NCBI RefSeq assembly: GCF_002913715.1
Contig: NZ_PPCE01000010.1
Span: 79,153 to 143,152, forward strand
Reading direction: 5' to 3'
Length of the DNA stretch: 64,000 bases
From: Campylobacter concisus
GTDB lineage: Bacteria; Campylobacterota; Campylobacteria; Campylobacterales; Campylobacteraceae
A program made the position numbers and the translations under genes. The notes beneath the pieces are model-generated. The model was not told where the DNA came from and did not search any database. It saw nothing but the letters and a program-made list of their open reading frames with translations. Shown piece after piece: positions 27,426-37,244 of the stretch (the first letter of the stretch is position 1; the number at the start of each line of letters is the position of its first letter).

Positions 27426-28213
27426 TACTCTTCGTCCTCGCCAAAGTCTTCTTCACTCATAGCCTCAGCTACAACTGCGTCTTTCTCATCTTGGCTTACT
27501 TCTTCGCCAGCAGCTTGCTCGCCACCATCTTGCTCAAGAAGTGATTTACCTTCGTTGATAGCTTCAGCCATCTCTTGGCAGAAAAGCTGAACAGAGCGAA
27601 TCGCATCGTCGTTTCCTGGGATCGGATAATCAACAACATCAGGATCGCAGTTTGTATCAATAGGTGCTACAACTGGAATTTTTAAACGATTTGCTTCCTG
27701 AACAGCGATCTTTTCTTTGACAGTATCAACAACAAATATCATATCAGGTAGGCTTTTCATATTGCGTATACCGCCAAGAGTTGCTATAAGCTTCTCTTTT
27801 TTGCGGCGAAGCATCAAAGCCTCTTTTTTAGTTAGTAAATTTATCGAACCATCTTCTTCCATAGTTTCAATGACTTCAAGTTTGCGGATAGACTGGCGGA
27901 TAGTACCAAAGTTTGTCATCATACCACCTAACCAGCGGTGATTTACATAAGGCATTCCACATTTTTCAGCATACTCTTTTATAGCGTCGATAGCTTGTTT
28001 TTTAGTACCAACAAATAGCACTGACTTGCCTTCAGCAGCTGCGTCACGAACGATGTTGTAAGTGTAGCGGAAGTAGCGGATAGTCTTTTGTAGATCTATA
28101 ATATAGATACCTTTTCTCTCGCCAAAGATAAATTTTTTCATCTTTGGATTCCAGCGGCGTGTTTGGTGACCAAAATGTACGCCACACTCTAATAAATCTC
28201 TCATAGTTACCAT
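27425..28213 (-). CDS. rpsB: 30S ribosomal protein S2
   Basis: 262 residues: [31 protein letters not shown] segment, [40 protein letters not shown] and [21 protein letters not shown] are the ribosomal S2 hallmarks. Acidic C-terminal tail. Start ATG at 28213 with AAGGAG 6 bases upstream. Head of the rpsB-tsf-ABC operon. Confidence 0.98.
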   Translation of the reverse strand: MVTMRDLLECGVHFGHQTRRWNPKMKKFIFGERKGIYIIDLQKTIRYFRYTYNIVRDAAAEGKSVLFVGTKKQAIDAIKEYAEKCGMPYVNHRWLGGMMTNFGTIRQSIRKLEVIETMEEDGSINLLTKKEALMLRRKKEKLIATLGGIRNMKSLPDMIFVVDTVKEKIAVQEANRLKIPVVAPIDTNCDPDVVDYPIPGNDDAIRSVQLFCQEMAEAINEGKSLLEQDGGEQAAGEEVSQDEKDAVVAEAMSEEDFGEDEE

Positions 28214-28358
28214 GAGTTTCTCCTTGTTTTAGGCATTTTGCCTTGAATTTAGTTTTATCCTCCACGACCATTAATGCTTTCGCACAACCAAATTTAGGAT
28301 TGTCGTGTGTGAAATAAAGGGGGATTATACTTAAAATAATATGAATTTAAACTAAAGT

Positions 28359-28574
28359 TTATTTACTTAATTGTGAGTCTTCTTCGATTTTTATTAACTT
28401 AGCAAAAATTTCTGCCAATGCATGCCTTTGTTCGGATGAAATTTCAAGCTTCTTGACATTTAAAAGAATGCTTACAAACTCCTCGTTTTGTAGTGTTTCT
28501 ACGCCAAATTTTCTTGCGTTTGTAGTGATTTTTAGCACAAGAGGATTTTTTGATTTAAAGTTTTCGTAAGACAT
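28359..28574 (-). CDS. Small hypothetical protein, 71 aa
   Basis: 71-residue soluble, charged protein with no recognised domain; the C-terminal half is predicted helical (SSEQRHALAEIFAKLIKIEE). The ribosome-binding site (AGAGAAAGA) is weak. It stands alone between rpsB and the DUF4198 gene on the same strand. Codon usage resembles the neighbours. Could be real; not certain. Confidence 0.55.
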   Translation of the reverse strand: MSYENFKSKNPLVLKITTNARKFGVETLQNEEFVSILLNVKKLEISSEQRHALAEIFAKLIKIEEDSQLSK

Positions 28575-28651
28575 TCTTTCTCTACTTTCAAAATTACAAA
28601 GCGATTATAAAAAATTTATAATAAATTCGAAATCAAATTTATATCAAACTT

Positions 28652-29431
28652 TTATTCTTTTATCTCAAAACTAAGCGTCGTTTTTAACGTCTCTTTATCA
28701 CACTTCGCAGCATCTGGATAAGGTCTTTCATAAATCACTTCAAATACCCAAAATCCTGGTCTTAGAGCTAACACTTCAGTGATGCCTTGTTCATCAGTCA
28801 TACCGTAAAATGCGTGCTTATGGTCTAAAAATCCAGCAAAAGTACCAGTTAGTTTGGCTCGCTCTAGCGGCTTTCCATCAGCAAAAACCTGTAATTTAAA
28901 AGGCTTATCTACTCTAAATTCCGCTGGGTTTTGTAGCGGTACGATCTCGATTTTAACTCCAACAGGTTTAGTTACGAAGTCGTTTGTTTCACCTAAATTT
29001 AAGACTCTTTTAGATGTTATCGTCATCAGCCGGCAAATCTGTATATCGCTTAGATCCTTTAGATCAAGCTTAGTTTTGTCTATTAGCCACTTGCCATCAC
29101 TACGTTTTTTAAGCGAATACATAGGATTTTGCTGTGCTAGTAAGATATATGTGCCTTTGTCTAATCTTTTACCCTCGTAGCGGTAGTTCTCGCCACTTTG
29201 TATAAGCTTCTTTTTGTTACCATCTTTACTTATTATAGTAATTGGCGCAAAAAGATGGACGCGTTCGGCCATAATAGGCTCTAGCTTTGGAAAATCGTCG
29301 CTATAACCCATGTTTGCGATAAATTTTCCTAGCTTTTCATCATTAGCTCCATCTACCCAAAACATGTGTGCTTGCACCATACAAAAGGCTCCCGTTAACA
29401 TAATGGCGGTCAAAATTTTACCTATTTTCAT
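28652..29431 (-). CDS. DUF4198 periplasmic protein
   Basis: 259 residues with a signal peptide (ILTAIMLTGAFCMVQA) cleaved probably just before H22-MFWVDG, so a histidine would sit at the mature N-terminus, as is common in this family. Beta-rich body (NPAEFRVDKPFKLQVFADGK, GTFAGFLDHKHAFYGMTDEQ, LRPGFWVFEVIYERPYPDAA). DUF4198 proteins are often coded near metal transporters and are annotated as nickel-uptake-associated; here no metal transport gene is close. Role unknown. Confidence 0.82.
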   Translation of the reverse strand: MKIGKILTAIMLTGAFCMVQAHMFWVDGANDEKLGKFIANMGYSDDFPKLEPIMAERVHLFAPITIISKDGNKKKLIQSGENYRYEGKRLDKGTYILLAQQNPMYSLKKRSDGKWLIDKTKLDLKDLSDIQICRLMTITSKRVLNLGETNDFVTKPVGVKIEIVPLQNPAEFRVDKPFKLQVFADGKPLERAKLTGTFAGFLDHKHAFYGMTDEQGITEVLALRPGFWVFEVIYERPYPDAAKCDKETLKTTLSFEIKE

Positions 29432-29586
29432 GATTTTCCTTGTTGTTCTTTTTGAGATTTGATGTCAAATTGTAGCTAAAAATTATTATATTTAGCCATT
29501 TTTTAGATCAAATTAAATATCAAAACGTTCAATACAATTTAGCTGGCAAATTTTAACAGTCAAGCAATGAAGCTAAAAATTTACTT

Positions 29587-30318
29587 TTATTTTTTAGTAT
29601 TTATCGATGTGGCTCTATTCATCACAAACCCACAAAAACGCCCGGTCCTACTCTGTTTGCGGTATGAGAATAATTCATCCGTCTCAAAAGTACAACGAGG
29701 ATCTAGCGATATTTGCTCTACCCCGAGCTTAGCAAATTCGTCTAATAAAGCTGCGTTTATATCAAATTTTCCATCTTTTTTGTATCGGTTAAATTCACCA
29801 AGATCTAGCTTGCCTACTTCGTAGTTTTGCACTTTGATATTTGCGCCTATAAATACGCGTAAATTATTCGCACGACAACCAAATTCACTCGTCATTAGCC
29901 CCACTGCATTTGTGCAAATTTTACTAGTAACACCTGCGCGTCCCGCATGCACAGCTGCGACTACGCCAAGATGTTCATCTATTATCAAAACAGGTGCGCA
30001 GTCTGCGACTAAGACGCAAAGTGCTACGCCTTTTAGTGATGTTATCACACCATCGCATGGAGGTAGATCGTCGTTAAAATCTTGCAAAATTTCCACTTTA
30101 TTTGAGTGGATTTGGCTCATAAATTTTAAATTAACAGGCATAATGCCAAGTGCTGTTGCTAAAATTTTACGATTTTGTGCGACCATTAGCGGATCATCGC
30201 CAACATGATCTGCTAAATTTAAGCTCTCATAAGCACCCTCACTCACACCGCCAAATCTATTTGTAAAGCCAGCTAATACGCCATTTTTATCAAAGACTAT
30301 CTCTAAATTTTCACGCAT
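29587..30318 (-). CDS. pgeF: Peptidoglycan-editing factor / multicopper-like purine nucleoside phosphorylase (PgeF/YlmD)
   Basis: 243 residues of the DUF152 family, which in E. coli (YfiH/PgeF) removes misincorporated residues from peptidoglycan precursors and in other members has adenosine phosphorylase/deaminase or laccase-like activity. Metal ligands lie in SQIHSNKVEIL, LVADCAPVLIID and AAVHAGRAGV. I use the ATG at 30318, preceded by AGG eight bases upstream; a GTG at 30327 adjoins the ribE stop and adds three residues. Downstream of ribE in one transcript. Confidence 0.88.
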   Translation of the reverse strand: MRENLEIVFDKNGVLAGFTNRFGGVSEGAYESLNLADHVGDDPLMVAQNRKILATALGIMPVNLKFMSQIHSNKVEILQDFNDDLPPCDGVITSLKGVALCVLVADCAPVLIIDEHLGVVAAVHAGRAGVTSKICTNAVGLMTSEFGCRANNLRVFIGANIKVQNYEVGKLDLGEFNRYKKDGKFDINAALLDEFAKLGVEQISLDPRCTFETDELFSYRKQSRTGRFCGFVMNRATSINTKK

Positions 30319-30327
30319 TTTATCCAC

Positions 30328-30942
30328 CTAATAAAGGCTAGAAATTCGCTCAACATCATCCCAGCTAAGGCCACTATCTTGTTTGCAAAAAAGCTGCCTA
30401 GCTACGTAGCGAGCCAAAAGATCGCTTTCGATATTTACGCGCCTGCCGACCTTGAAAGTGCCAAAAAGACTATCTCTAAAAGTGATTGGTATGATTGTGA
30501 GCCTTATACCCTTTGGCAAAATTTCATTTATGGTTAGACTCACGCCCTCAACACCCACCGAGCCTTTATTTGACATCAAACTCATAGCATCGCGCGGCAA
30601 GTCGATATAAAAATCAACCCCATTCTCATTCTTTTTGATATTTGAAATTTTACCGATAAAATCGATATGCCCTTGCATCAAATGTCCATCTACTCGGTCT
30701 CCTAGCTTCATCGCTGGCTCGATATGCACTCTTTCTTTTAAATTTTCAACCGCGATATTTGCCCTACTCTCTGCGCTTAGCTCCACACTAAAGCCATCTT
30801 CATGTAGTTTTATCACACTCAAGCAAGCACCATTTACGGCAATGCTATCGCCTAAATTTGGACGAAAATTTGCCTTTAGCCTTAAAATATTTTGTGAATA
30901 ACTAACAACCTGTGCGATCTCACGAATCAAGCCATTAAACAT
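30328..30942 (-). CDS. ribE: Riboflavin synthase alpha chain
   Basis: 204 residues, two lumazine-binding barrels: MFNGLIREIAQVVSY at the start, then GDSIAVNGACLSVIKL and, in the second repeat, GSVGVEGVSLTINEI. Makes riboflavin from two 6,7-dimethyl-8-ribityllumazine molecules. Start is the ATG of MFNGLI. No FMN riboswitch is visible upstream. Confidence 0.95.
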   Translation of the reverse strand: MFNGLIREIAQVVSYSQNILRLKANFRPNLGDSIAVNGACLSVIKLHEDGFSVELSAESRANIAVENLKERVHIEPAMKLGDRVDGHLMQGHIDFIGKISNIKKNENGVDFYIDLPRDAMSLMSNKGSVGVEGVSLTINEILPKGIRLTIIPITFRDSLFGTFKVGRRVNIESDLLARYVARQLFCKQDSGLSWDDVERISSLY

Positions 30943-31157
30943 ATTTTGCCTTTAAAATTTTTAAGGATTTTACTAAATTTTGCCTAAATTTGGGCATTAC
31001 CATCTTTGATTATTTTATATATTTAAGTAGATAGTGGCATAAATGGCAGTGAAATTTTGGCAATCACACCAAAAATGCTAATAAAAATTTATTGGGTAAC
31101 TCTAGTATAAAATTTCTCTATAAATTTCAATTTTTATCTTTTATAAATTTAGCAGTC

Positions 31158-32009
31158 TTAGCTTGTCTGCAAAACTAGCCACGTCTTGCTAAAATCGCGT
31201 GCTACCAGATCATCCCTCTTTATCCACAGATAAATTCTGCCCTCTCCGTCCCAGTCCATATCGCCCTCATCATCACTATCTATCTGTAAAAGTAGTTGCC
31301 ACTGGGCAACATTTTTCTCAAATTCTGCTATTCTTGGGTGGTGATAAGCACTACTATCACCGCAACTAAGCCCATTTGTAACTAGCTCACACTCTAGCTC
31401 CATACCATCTTGGACATTATCGGAGTGCCCAAGGAGCTTATTTTCTTTAGACTGCCAGCTTGGCTCAATAACCTCGTGATAGGCCTCCCACTCAGCCTCA
31501 CTAATTTTGCTAAATGGCACAATCGAGCTTTGTAAATTTGGCAAATTTATCTCATTTTCAAAGCTAAGCAAGCGTGCGTTAAATGCAGAATTTTCTCCCT
31601 CTAAACTCTCCGCTCTCCTGCAAGAAAGTGGCCCATCATTTACATCAGAAAAGATCACTGCAAAGCCATTTTTATCGACAGGATCATAGCCCCAAACACG
31701 CAAATTTCTATCATAAAAGAGATAGAGCATTCCGCTTTTTGGCAGTAGTGAGTCAATGTCAAATTTGCTAGCTTCAGCAAAATTTATCTGTGCCACAAAA
31801 CTCAAAGCACCATTTTCATTTGAAGGCCATGATAAACTATCTGGCAGATCTGGCAAGCCACCAAATTTAGACGCTCCAACGGCGATATCATCGTCATTTT
31901 TAGCTTGCGTATCTATCCTTATGGCATTTCTTGCTAGTGGCGATAAAAGTTTAAAAAGTTCATCCAGGCCACGTTCTTTACAACCTTTAGAAATTTTTGC
32001 AATATCCAT
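31158..32009 (-). CDS. DUF1963 (YwqG-like) protein
   Basis: 283 residues. The family signature is clear: SKFGGLPDLPDSLSWPSNEN, LSFVAQINFAE, GMLYLFYDRNLRVWGYDP, LLGHSDNVQDGM and WQLLLQIDSDDEGDMDWDG near the end. Start placed at ATG 32009 with GAGGAAAAT directly upstream; the open frame reaches further but overlaps the CbrC-family gene. Function unknown. YwqG proteins are found near polymorphic toxin loci and have been suggested to be immunity-related; the adjacent CbrC-family gene supports reading them as a pair. Confidence 0.88.
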   Translation of the reverse strand: MDIAKISKGCKERGLDELFKLLSPLARNAIRIDTQAKNDDDIAVGASKFGGLPDLPDSLSWPSNENGALSFVAQINFAEASKFDIDSLLPKSGMLYLFYDRNLRVWGYDPVDKNGFAVIFSDVNDGPLSCRRAESLEGENSAFNARLLSFENEINLPNLQSSIVPFSKISEAEWEAYHEVIEPSWQSKENKLLGHSDNVQDGMELECELVTNGLSCGDSSAYHHPRIAEFEKNVAQWQLLLQIDSDDEGDMDWDGEGRIYLWIKRDDLVARDFSKTWLVLQTS

Positions 32010-32019
32010 ATTTTCCTCT

Positions 32020-32772
32020 TTAACAAGCATCAACGTATATATGATACTTCTTACAATGCAAACAACGAAACAAATATCCAGCAATATCGCCAGCTTTAAC
32101 AAGATGTTCGCGTAGCATTTTATCGTCATATTTGGCTCTTTTTGCGTAGTCCTCAAAAACCTCGTCTGCTATGCCCATTTCTTCGAGCTCTTTTGTGCCA
32201 ACGTCGCCTAAAAATTCGCAATAATCATCACAACAAACTATCCAATGCTCACCCTGCCAGCTCTCGTAGCCAGGGGTTCTTCTAAAAAGTTCGTCATTCT
32301 TTTTAGTATCACTTGTAGTTAGTTTGTCAGCATCTTGTACAAATGTAGCGTCAAATTTCTTGGCAGCCTTACCGCTAGAAATACAAGTAGGACAAAGATA
32401 CGAAATATCTTGCTCGCAATAAATGCTACCGTTATAATAGACTTCAGTATCTTTGCCACAACACTCACACACTATGTTCATATCATCTTTAAATGCACCG
32501 GTTCTTAAAGGATTAGGATGGTAGATAAATTTTGGCAGCGTGGTGGCTTTGTCTTTTTGAGCCAAAATTTGACCTCTACTTTTTGGGCGAGGCAGTGCCC
32601 ATTTATCATTTTCGTCAATGAATTGCACTAGATAGCCAAGTGCCTTTAGCTGTTTTTTATCACTTTTGTCATGTATCTTTAAAAGTAGGTCGTAAGCACT
32701 CTTTCTCATAGATAAAAGCTGATAAACATCAACCAAAACATACTTTGCGCAAATGTCATCACAATTTTCCAA
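32020..32772 (-). CDS. CbrC (UPF0167) family protein with early nonsense codon
   Basis: Residues from about 75 on match CbrC/UPF0167: KFIYHPNPLRTGAFKDD, two Cys pairs (CECCGKD, CPTC), ESWQGEHWIVCCDDYCEFLG and FRCLHCKKYHIYVDAC. E. coli CbrC affects colicin E2 tolerance. The coordinates use a TTG start at 32772, but coding-like sequence goes on upstream in frame (EKYITLSKEYYKNN) to an ATG at 32874, interrupted by TAA at codon 5 (32860-32862). So the gene is either inactivated, restarted downstream, or misread at one base. Ten bases separate it from the DUF1963 gene. Confidence 0.75.
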   Translation of the reverse strand: MENCDDICAKYVLVDVYQLLSMRKSAYDLLLKIHDKSDKKQLKALGYLVQFIDENDKWALPRPKSRGQILAQKDKATTLPKFIYHPNPLRTGAFKDDMNIVCECCGKDTEVYYNGSIYCEQDISYLCPTCISSGKAAKKFDATFVQDADKLTTSDTKKNDELFRRTPGYESWQGEHWIVCCDDYCEFLGDVGTKELEEMGIADEVFEDYAKRAKYDDKMLREHLVKAGDIAGYLFRCLHCKKYHIYVDAC

Positions 32773-32874
32773 CTCTTCTTTAAACTGATAGAGTGCCTCA
32801 ATACTAGAAGTATTGCCATTATTTTTATAATATTCTTTTGAAAGAGTGATATATTTTTCTTAAAATTTATTCAT

Positions 32875-33066
32875 TAATATTCTTTATGTGGATTTGATAT
32901 TAACAATTTTAGTGTTTAAATCTTAAAGATATAAAAGCTAGTGTAAAAATTATGGCTGTTAAAGCGATAAAATTTATATTGATTTTTAAATTGTTTTAGT
33001 ATTTTGGTAGATGATGCCACAAACAAATTTGATAAGTATTCTTATAAAATTATTGTGACTATAAAT
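32875..33066. other. AT-rich gap, no feature recognised
   Basis: About 190 bp between the CbrC-family gene and accA, both leftward. It should hold the CbrC promoter and the accA terminator, but I see no convincing hairpin or -10 box. Nothing coding stands out. Confidence 0.4.
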
Positions 33067-34002
33067 TTATTCTTCAAATGCTCCGATAGAGAGAATTTTT
33101 TCTATTCTTTTTGCTACAAGATCATTTATATCAAGCTTTTCAAGCTCAGCTAGCTCTGAGATAAAATAATTTGCAAGTGCTTTTGCAGCACCTTCTTTGT
33201 CTCTATGAGCTCCATTTATCGGCTCGTTTATCACGTCATCTATAAGTGATAAATTTTTTAAGTCATCAGCCGTTATCTTCATAGATTTTGTAGCTTGCTC
33301 TTGCTTAGCTGGGTCATTCCAAAGTATCGCTGCACAGCCTTCTGGTGATATAACTGAAAACACAGAATTTTTCATCATGGCAAGTCTATCAGCCACACCA
33401 ATAGCTAAAGCACCGCCACTTCCACCTTCGCCGATAACAACAGCAATTATTGGAGTTTTTAAATTTGCAAACTCGAATAAATTTCTAGCTATAGCTTCAC
33501 TTTGTCCTCGCTCTTCAGCTCCAACACCTGGATATGCGCCTGGAGTGTCTATGAGAAATAAAATGGGTAGATTAAATTTTTCAGCCATTTTTGCAACTCT
33601 AAGAGCCTTTCGATAACCCTCAGGGTGAGGCATACCAAAATTTCTTTTTAGTTTATTTTTAGTGCCACGGCCCTTTTGCTCACCTATAACGACAGCCTTT
33701 TTGCCTCCAATATAACCGATGTAGCAGACTATTGCTGGGTCGTCGCGAAATGCCCTGTCGCCATGGATCTCATAGCCATCAACTAAAAATGAATTTATAT
33801 AATCAATAGCGTATGGCCTATCTGGGTGACGAGCAAGTTGTAAACGTTGATATTCGTTTAAATTTTTATATACTTTTGATATCTCTTTAGATAGGTTCTT
33901 ATTTAAAATTTCAACAGCATGTTCATCGCCTCTGATCTTAGCATTTGCTATATCTTCATCAATCTGCTTTATGCTCTTTTCAAAATCTAAATAATTTGAC
34001 AT
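33067..34002 (-). CDS. accA: Acetyl-CoA carboxylase carboxyltransferase alpha subunit
   Basis: 311-residue subunit of the carboxyltransferase that, with AccD, makes malonyl-CoA. Carboxyltransferase features: [68 protein letters not shown] and [17 protein letters not shown]. accD is not in the window. One base after fabF ends, in a fabF-accA transcript. Confidence 0.97.
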   Translation of the reverse strand: MSNYLDFEKSIKQIDEDIANAKIRGDEHAVEILNKNLSKEISKVYKNLNEYQRLQLARHPDRPYAIDYINSFLVDGYEIHGDRAFRDDPAIVCYIGYIGGKKAVVIGEQKGRGTKNKLKRNFGMPHPEGYRKALRVAKMAEKFNLPILFLIDTPGAYPGVGAEERGQSEAIARNLFEFANLKTPIIAVVIGEGGSGGALAIGVADRLAMMKNSVFSVISPEGCAAILWNDPAKQEQATKSMKITADDLKNLSLIDDVINEPINGAHRDKEGAAKALANYFISELAELEKLDINDLVAKRIEKILSIGAFEE

Positions 34003-34003
34003 C

Positions 34004-35215
34004 TTAATCCAACTTTTTAAATATCACGACGCCGTTTGTTCCGCCAAAGCCAAATGAGTTGCTCATAACAGCTTTTATATCAGCTTTTCTAGCTTTATTT
34101 GGAACGTAGTCTAGATCGCACTCTGGATCTGGCGTTTCGTAGTTTATTGTTGGAGGGATGATGCCATCTCTCATTGCCATTATAGATATGACAGCTTCGA
34201 TCGCACCAGCACCACCTAAGCAGTGTCCAGTTTGACCTTTGGTTGAGCTAACTGGTGGGCACTTATCACCAAAAACAGCCTTTAGCGCAGCTGTCTCATT
34301 TTTATCATTTACTGGCGTTGAAGTACCATGCGCATTGACATAGTCTATTTTTACGCCTTTTGCCATATCAAGTGCTTGTTTCATCGCACTTAATGGACCT
34401 TCAAGTGTTGGTGATGTGATGTGATGTGCATCTCCGCTCTCACCAAATCCAACTACTTCAGCGTAAATTTTAGCGCCTCTTGCAACAGCTGACTCATACT
34501 CTTCAAGCACAAGTGCGCCAGCGCCCTCGCCCATTACAAAGCCATCGCGGTTTGCATCAAATGGCCTTGATGCCTTACTTGGTTCATCGTTTCTAGTTGA
34601 GAGTGCTTTCATTGCTGCAAAACCGCCTATGCCAACGCCACAGATAGTTGATTCAGCACCGATAACTAGCATATTTGTTGCTTGACCGATCATTATGCAT
34701 TTTGCAGCTTGTGATATCGCATGAGTGCTTGCCGCACAAGCTGTTACGCTTGATAAATTTGGACCTTTTAGTCCGTGATTTATTGAAACTATGCCACCTA
34801 GCATATTTACAAGTGCCGATGGAATAAAAAATGGCGAAATTCTCTTTACACCTTTTTCAAAATATGTGATTGAGTTTTTCTCAATATTTGGCAAACCACC
34901 TATGCCAGCTGCTGAACTAACGCCAAATTTGTGAGCGTCAAACTCCTTAAAATTCGCATCAGCCATAGCTTCGTTAGATGCTTTTATGCCAAGCTGTATG
35001 AAACGATCTACTTTTTTCACCTCTTTGCCGTCTAAAATGCTATTTGGATCAAAATCAGTTATCTCGGCAGCAATTTTAACAGGGAATTCGCTTACATCAA
35101 AGCTCGTGATCTCTTTCACACCTGTTTTACCCTCGCAAATTGCCTTAAAAGAGCTCTCTTTATCAAGACCAAGTGCGTTTATCATGCCTATACCAGTTAC
35201 AACGACTCGTTTCAA
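34004..35215 (-). CDS. fabF: 3-oxoacyl-ACP synthase II
   Basis: 403-residue condensing enzyme of fatty acid elongation. Catalytic Cys in [18 protein letters not shown], His residues in [14 protein letters not shown] and [17 protein letters not shown]-terminal [14 protein letters not shown] and C-terminal [14 protein letters not shown]. Thirty-four bases downstream of acpP, part of the fabG / acpP-fabF-accA cluster. Confidence 0.97.
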   Translation of the reverse strand: MKRVVVTGIGMINALGLDKESSFKAICEGKTGVKEITSFDVSEFPVKIAAEITDFDPNSILDGKEVKKVDRFIQLGIKASNEAMADANFKEFDAHKFGVSSAAGIGGLPNIEKNSITYFEKGVKRISPFFIPSALVNMLGGIVSINHGLKGPNLSSVTACAASTHAISQAAKCIMIGQATNMLVIGAESTICGVGIGGFAAMKALSTRNDEPSKASRPFDANRDGFVMGEGAGALVLEEYESAVARGAKIYAEVVGFGESGDAHHITSPTLEGPLSAMKQALDMAKGVKIDYVNAHGTSTPVNDKNETAALKAVFGDKCPPVSSTKGQTGHCLGGAGAIEAVISIMAMRDGIIPPTINYETPDPECDLDYVPNKARKADIKAVMSNSFGFGGTNGVVIFKKLD

Positions 35216-35249
35216 TACATCTCCTTAAATCAAACTGTGCAAATTTAAA

Positions 35250-35483
35250 TTATTTGCCTAGTTTTTCTATATAATTTACAACGTCTTGAATGCTTATTAA
35301 TTTCTCTGCTTCGCTATCAGGAATTTCTACTTCAAATTTCTCTTCTAAAGCCATAACTAGCTCTACAACATCAAGTGAATCAGCGCCTAAATCCTCAATG
35401 ATTTTAGACTCTAATTTTACTGCTTGTGGATCTACACTTAGTTGCTCTACAACTACGTCTCTTACGTCTTCAAATACTGCCAT
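35250..35483 (-). CDS. acpP: Acyl carrier protein
   Basis: 77-residue acidic carrier; phosphopantetheine attaches to S36 in the DSLD motif ([11 protein letters not shown]). Start ATG at 35483 with AAGGAG upstream and a -10 box further up. Carries fatty acyl chains between FabF, FabG and the other enzymes coded around it. Confidence 0.98.
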   Translation of the reverse strand: MAVFEDVRDVVVEQLSVDPQAVKLESKIIEDLGADSLDVVELVMALEEKFEVEIPDSEAEKLISIQDVVNYIEKLGK

Positions 35484-35515
35484 TTTAAGGTCTCCTTATA
35501 AAAAATGTCTGTTAT

Positions 35516-35521
35516 ATTATA
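35516..35521 (-). promoter_or_regulatory. Likely -10 box of acpP
   Basis: Minus-strand TATAAT in the 88-bp fabG-acpP gap, 33 bases ahead of the acpP ATG. Fits strong expression expected for acpP; surrounding sequence is A/T rich. Confidence 0.5.
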
Positions 35522-35571
35522 ATATTTACGCTTTTATTTATTTTAAATTGCAAAACTTGTCTGAAATTTCA

Positions 35572-36315
35572 TTACATATAAAGTCCACCGTTTATTTTTA
35601 GCGTCTCTCCAGTTACGTAGCTTGCGTGATCACTTAGTAAAAATGCTACTGCCTCAGCCACCTCGCTAGCACTACCGAAACGTTTTAGCGGGATGTTATC
35701 GCTATAAGTTTTTTTCACCTCATCGCTTAGTCCATGCGTCATATCAGTCTCGATAAAGCCTGGAGTTACGCTATTAAAGCGTATATTTCTGCTTGCACCC
35801 TCTTTTGCAAAGCTCTTACTCATAGCGATTAGTCCACCCTTACTGGCTGAATAATTCACCTGCCCTGCATTTCCCATCTCACCAACGATAGATGCGACGT
35901 TTACGACCGCTCCAAAGCGCTTTTTGCTCATCACCTTTAAAGCCTCTCTACATCCTATGAAAGCTGAGGTTAAATTTGCATTTATTACATCTGTAAATTC
36001 GCTAGTTTTCATGCGAAGTGCTAGCTTGTCGTTTGTGATGCCAGCGTTATTTACAAGATAGCTTAGCTCGCCGTCGCTATCAACTATCAAATTTATACCT
36101 TTTATAAACTCATCTTCGTCTGTCGCGTCAAATTTTATCACAGCAGCCTTGCCGCCATTTTGCTCGATCTCAGCCTGCAAAGCGTCTGCTATCTCAGGCT
36201 TTGAGCGGTAGTTTATCCACACTTTTAAGCCCATATTTGCAAGCGTTTTTGCAATCTGTGCACCGATACCTCTGCTTGCACCTGTTATTAGCACGTTTTT
36301 TCCGCTAAATTTCAT
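35572..36315 (-). CDS. fabG: 3-oxoacyl-ACP reductase
   Basis: 247-residue short-chain dehydrogenase; NADPH motif LITGASRGIGAQIA, NNAG motif LVNNAGITND, catalytic Ser/Tyr/Lys in VASIVGEMG and VNYSASKGGL, C-terminal GGLYM. Reduces 3-oxoacyl-ACP. Directly upstream of acpP on the same strand, the classical fabG-acpP-fabF order. Confidence 0.97.
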   Translation of the reverse strand: MKFSGKNVLITGASRGIGAQIAKTLANMGLKVWINYRSKPEIADALQAEIEQNGGKAAVIKFDATDEDEFIKGINLIVDSDGELSYLVNNAGITNDKLALRMKTSEFTDVINANLTSAFIGCREALKVMSKKRFGAVVNVASIVGEMGNAGQVNYSASKGGLIAMSKSFAKEGASRNIRFNSVTPGFIETDMTHGLSDEVKKTYSDNIPLKRFGSASEVAEAVAFLLSDHASYVTGETLKINGGLYM

Positions 36316-36371
36316 AGATTCTCCTTATTTTTCTAATTTTTCAACGATTGTAGCTTATATAAGCTTAACGT

Positions 36372-36791
36372 CTAAATTTTATCGCTTTTTTCCCACTTTA
36401 TCTTTTTGCCAAAACCAAGAACATTACTCGTAAATTTTAGTTTTTCAAGATTTATGCACCAAATTTTTGGATCCATTGCTTTTGCATAAAAAAACCTTTT
36501 GAAATAAATTTCTATTTCGTTTTCTTTAGCCTCCCTCATCACTCCTTGAAACTGTACGCCCTCTATCTTGCCAACAATCTTTGTATCAAGAGCGACCGTA
36601 CCAGCAACAAGCTTTGAGTTTTTTAAAAATTTAACATGTGAGCTCTCATCAGAGCTAGCTAGCAAAAGGCTAAAATTTAGCTCATCAAAGGCGTAAAATG
36701 CACTAAAAGCATAAGGCTGCCCATCATCATCGATGGCGCAGACACTTGCAAGATGCATCTTTTTTAGAAATTTAACTATCCTCTCATCCAT
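36372..36791 (-). CDS. Pyridoxamine 5'-phosphate oxidase-like flavin-binding protein
   Basis: 139-residue split-barrel protein. VKFLKKMHLASVCAIDDDGQPYAFSAFYAF and LLASSDESSHVKFLKN are typical of FMN-binding PPOX/YhbP proteins, as is KIEGVQFQGVMREA. Substrate unknown. Starts a base from the end of the DUF1294 gene, so the two are co-transcribed. Confidence 0.78.
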   Translation of the reverse strand: MDERIVKFLKKMHLASVCAIDDDGQPYAFSAFYAFDELNFSLLLASSDESSHVKFLKNSKLVAGTVALDTKIVGKIEGVQFQGVMREAKENEIEIYFKRFFYAKAMDPKIWCINLEKLKFTSNVLGFGKKIKWEKSDKI

Positions 36792-37160
36792 CTAAATTCC
36801 CCTAAAAATGTCAAGAATGGTTTGAAATTTAAAGATGACTACGGCAATTATCAGCACCCAAAGCGCGAAAATAATAAGCTCTATTAGAGTAAATTTATCT
36901 TTTGTGACCTTTTTAAAAGCAAACATTGTTAAAAATGCCCCAAAAAAGCCACCAATTAACGAAAAATAGTGGATCGCATTAACCTTTACAAAGCTTGGCA
37001 AAAGCCCTTTAAAAAATAGCGAAAACATCAAAATTGAGAGCAAATTTGCAAGTATCAAATAATAGCCAACGACTGGTAAAACTGGATAGAGCCTAGCAAA
37101 GCCAAAGCTTAAAACAGTGATAAGCATAAGCAAAAAGATCCTAGTCCCAAAACAACACAT
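36792..37160 (-). CDS. DUF1294 small membrane protein
   Basis: 122 residues with four predicted helices; the DUF1294 signature is in HYFSLIGGFFGAFLTMFAFK. The open frame starts earlier at a TTG (37232), but the ATG at 37160 has AAAGGAC 6 bases ahead and avoids running into the opposite-strand gene start at 37245, so I use it. Function unknown. Confidence 0.75.
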   Translation of the reverse strand: MCCFGTRIFLLMLITVLSFGFARLYPVLPVVGYYLILANLLSILMFSLFFKGLLPSFVKVNAIHYFSLIGGFFGAFLTMFAFKKVTKDKFTLIELIIFALWVLIIAVVIFKFQTILDIFRGI

Positions 37161-37244
37161 CGCCCGTCCTTTTTTGACGCATTTTACAAAATTTTGCTTT
37201 ATGAAATTAAAATTTTGCCGATTTAGCTTCAAAAGGATTTAAAA

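Noticed and set aside
28044..28271. 75-codon frame overlapping the 5' end of rpsB
   Set aside because: Same-strand alternative frame over conserved S2 sequence; no ribosome-binding site of its own.
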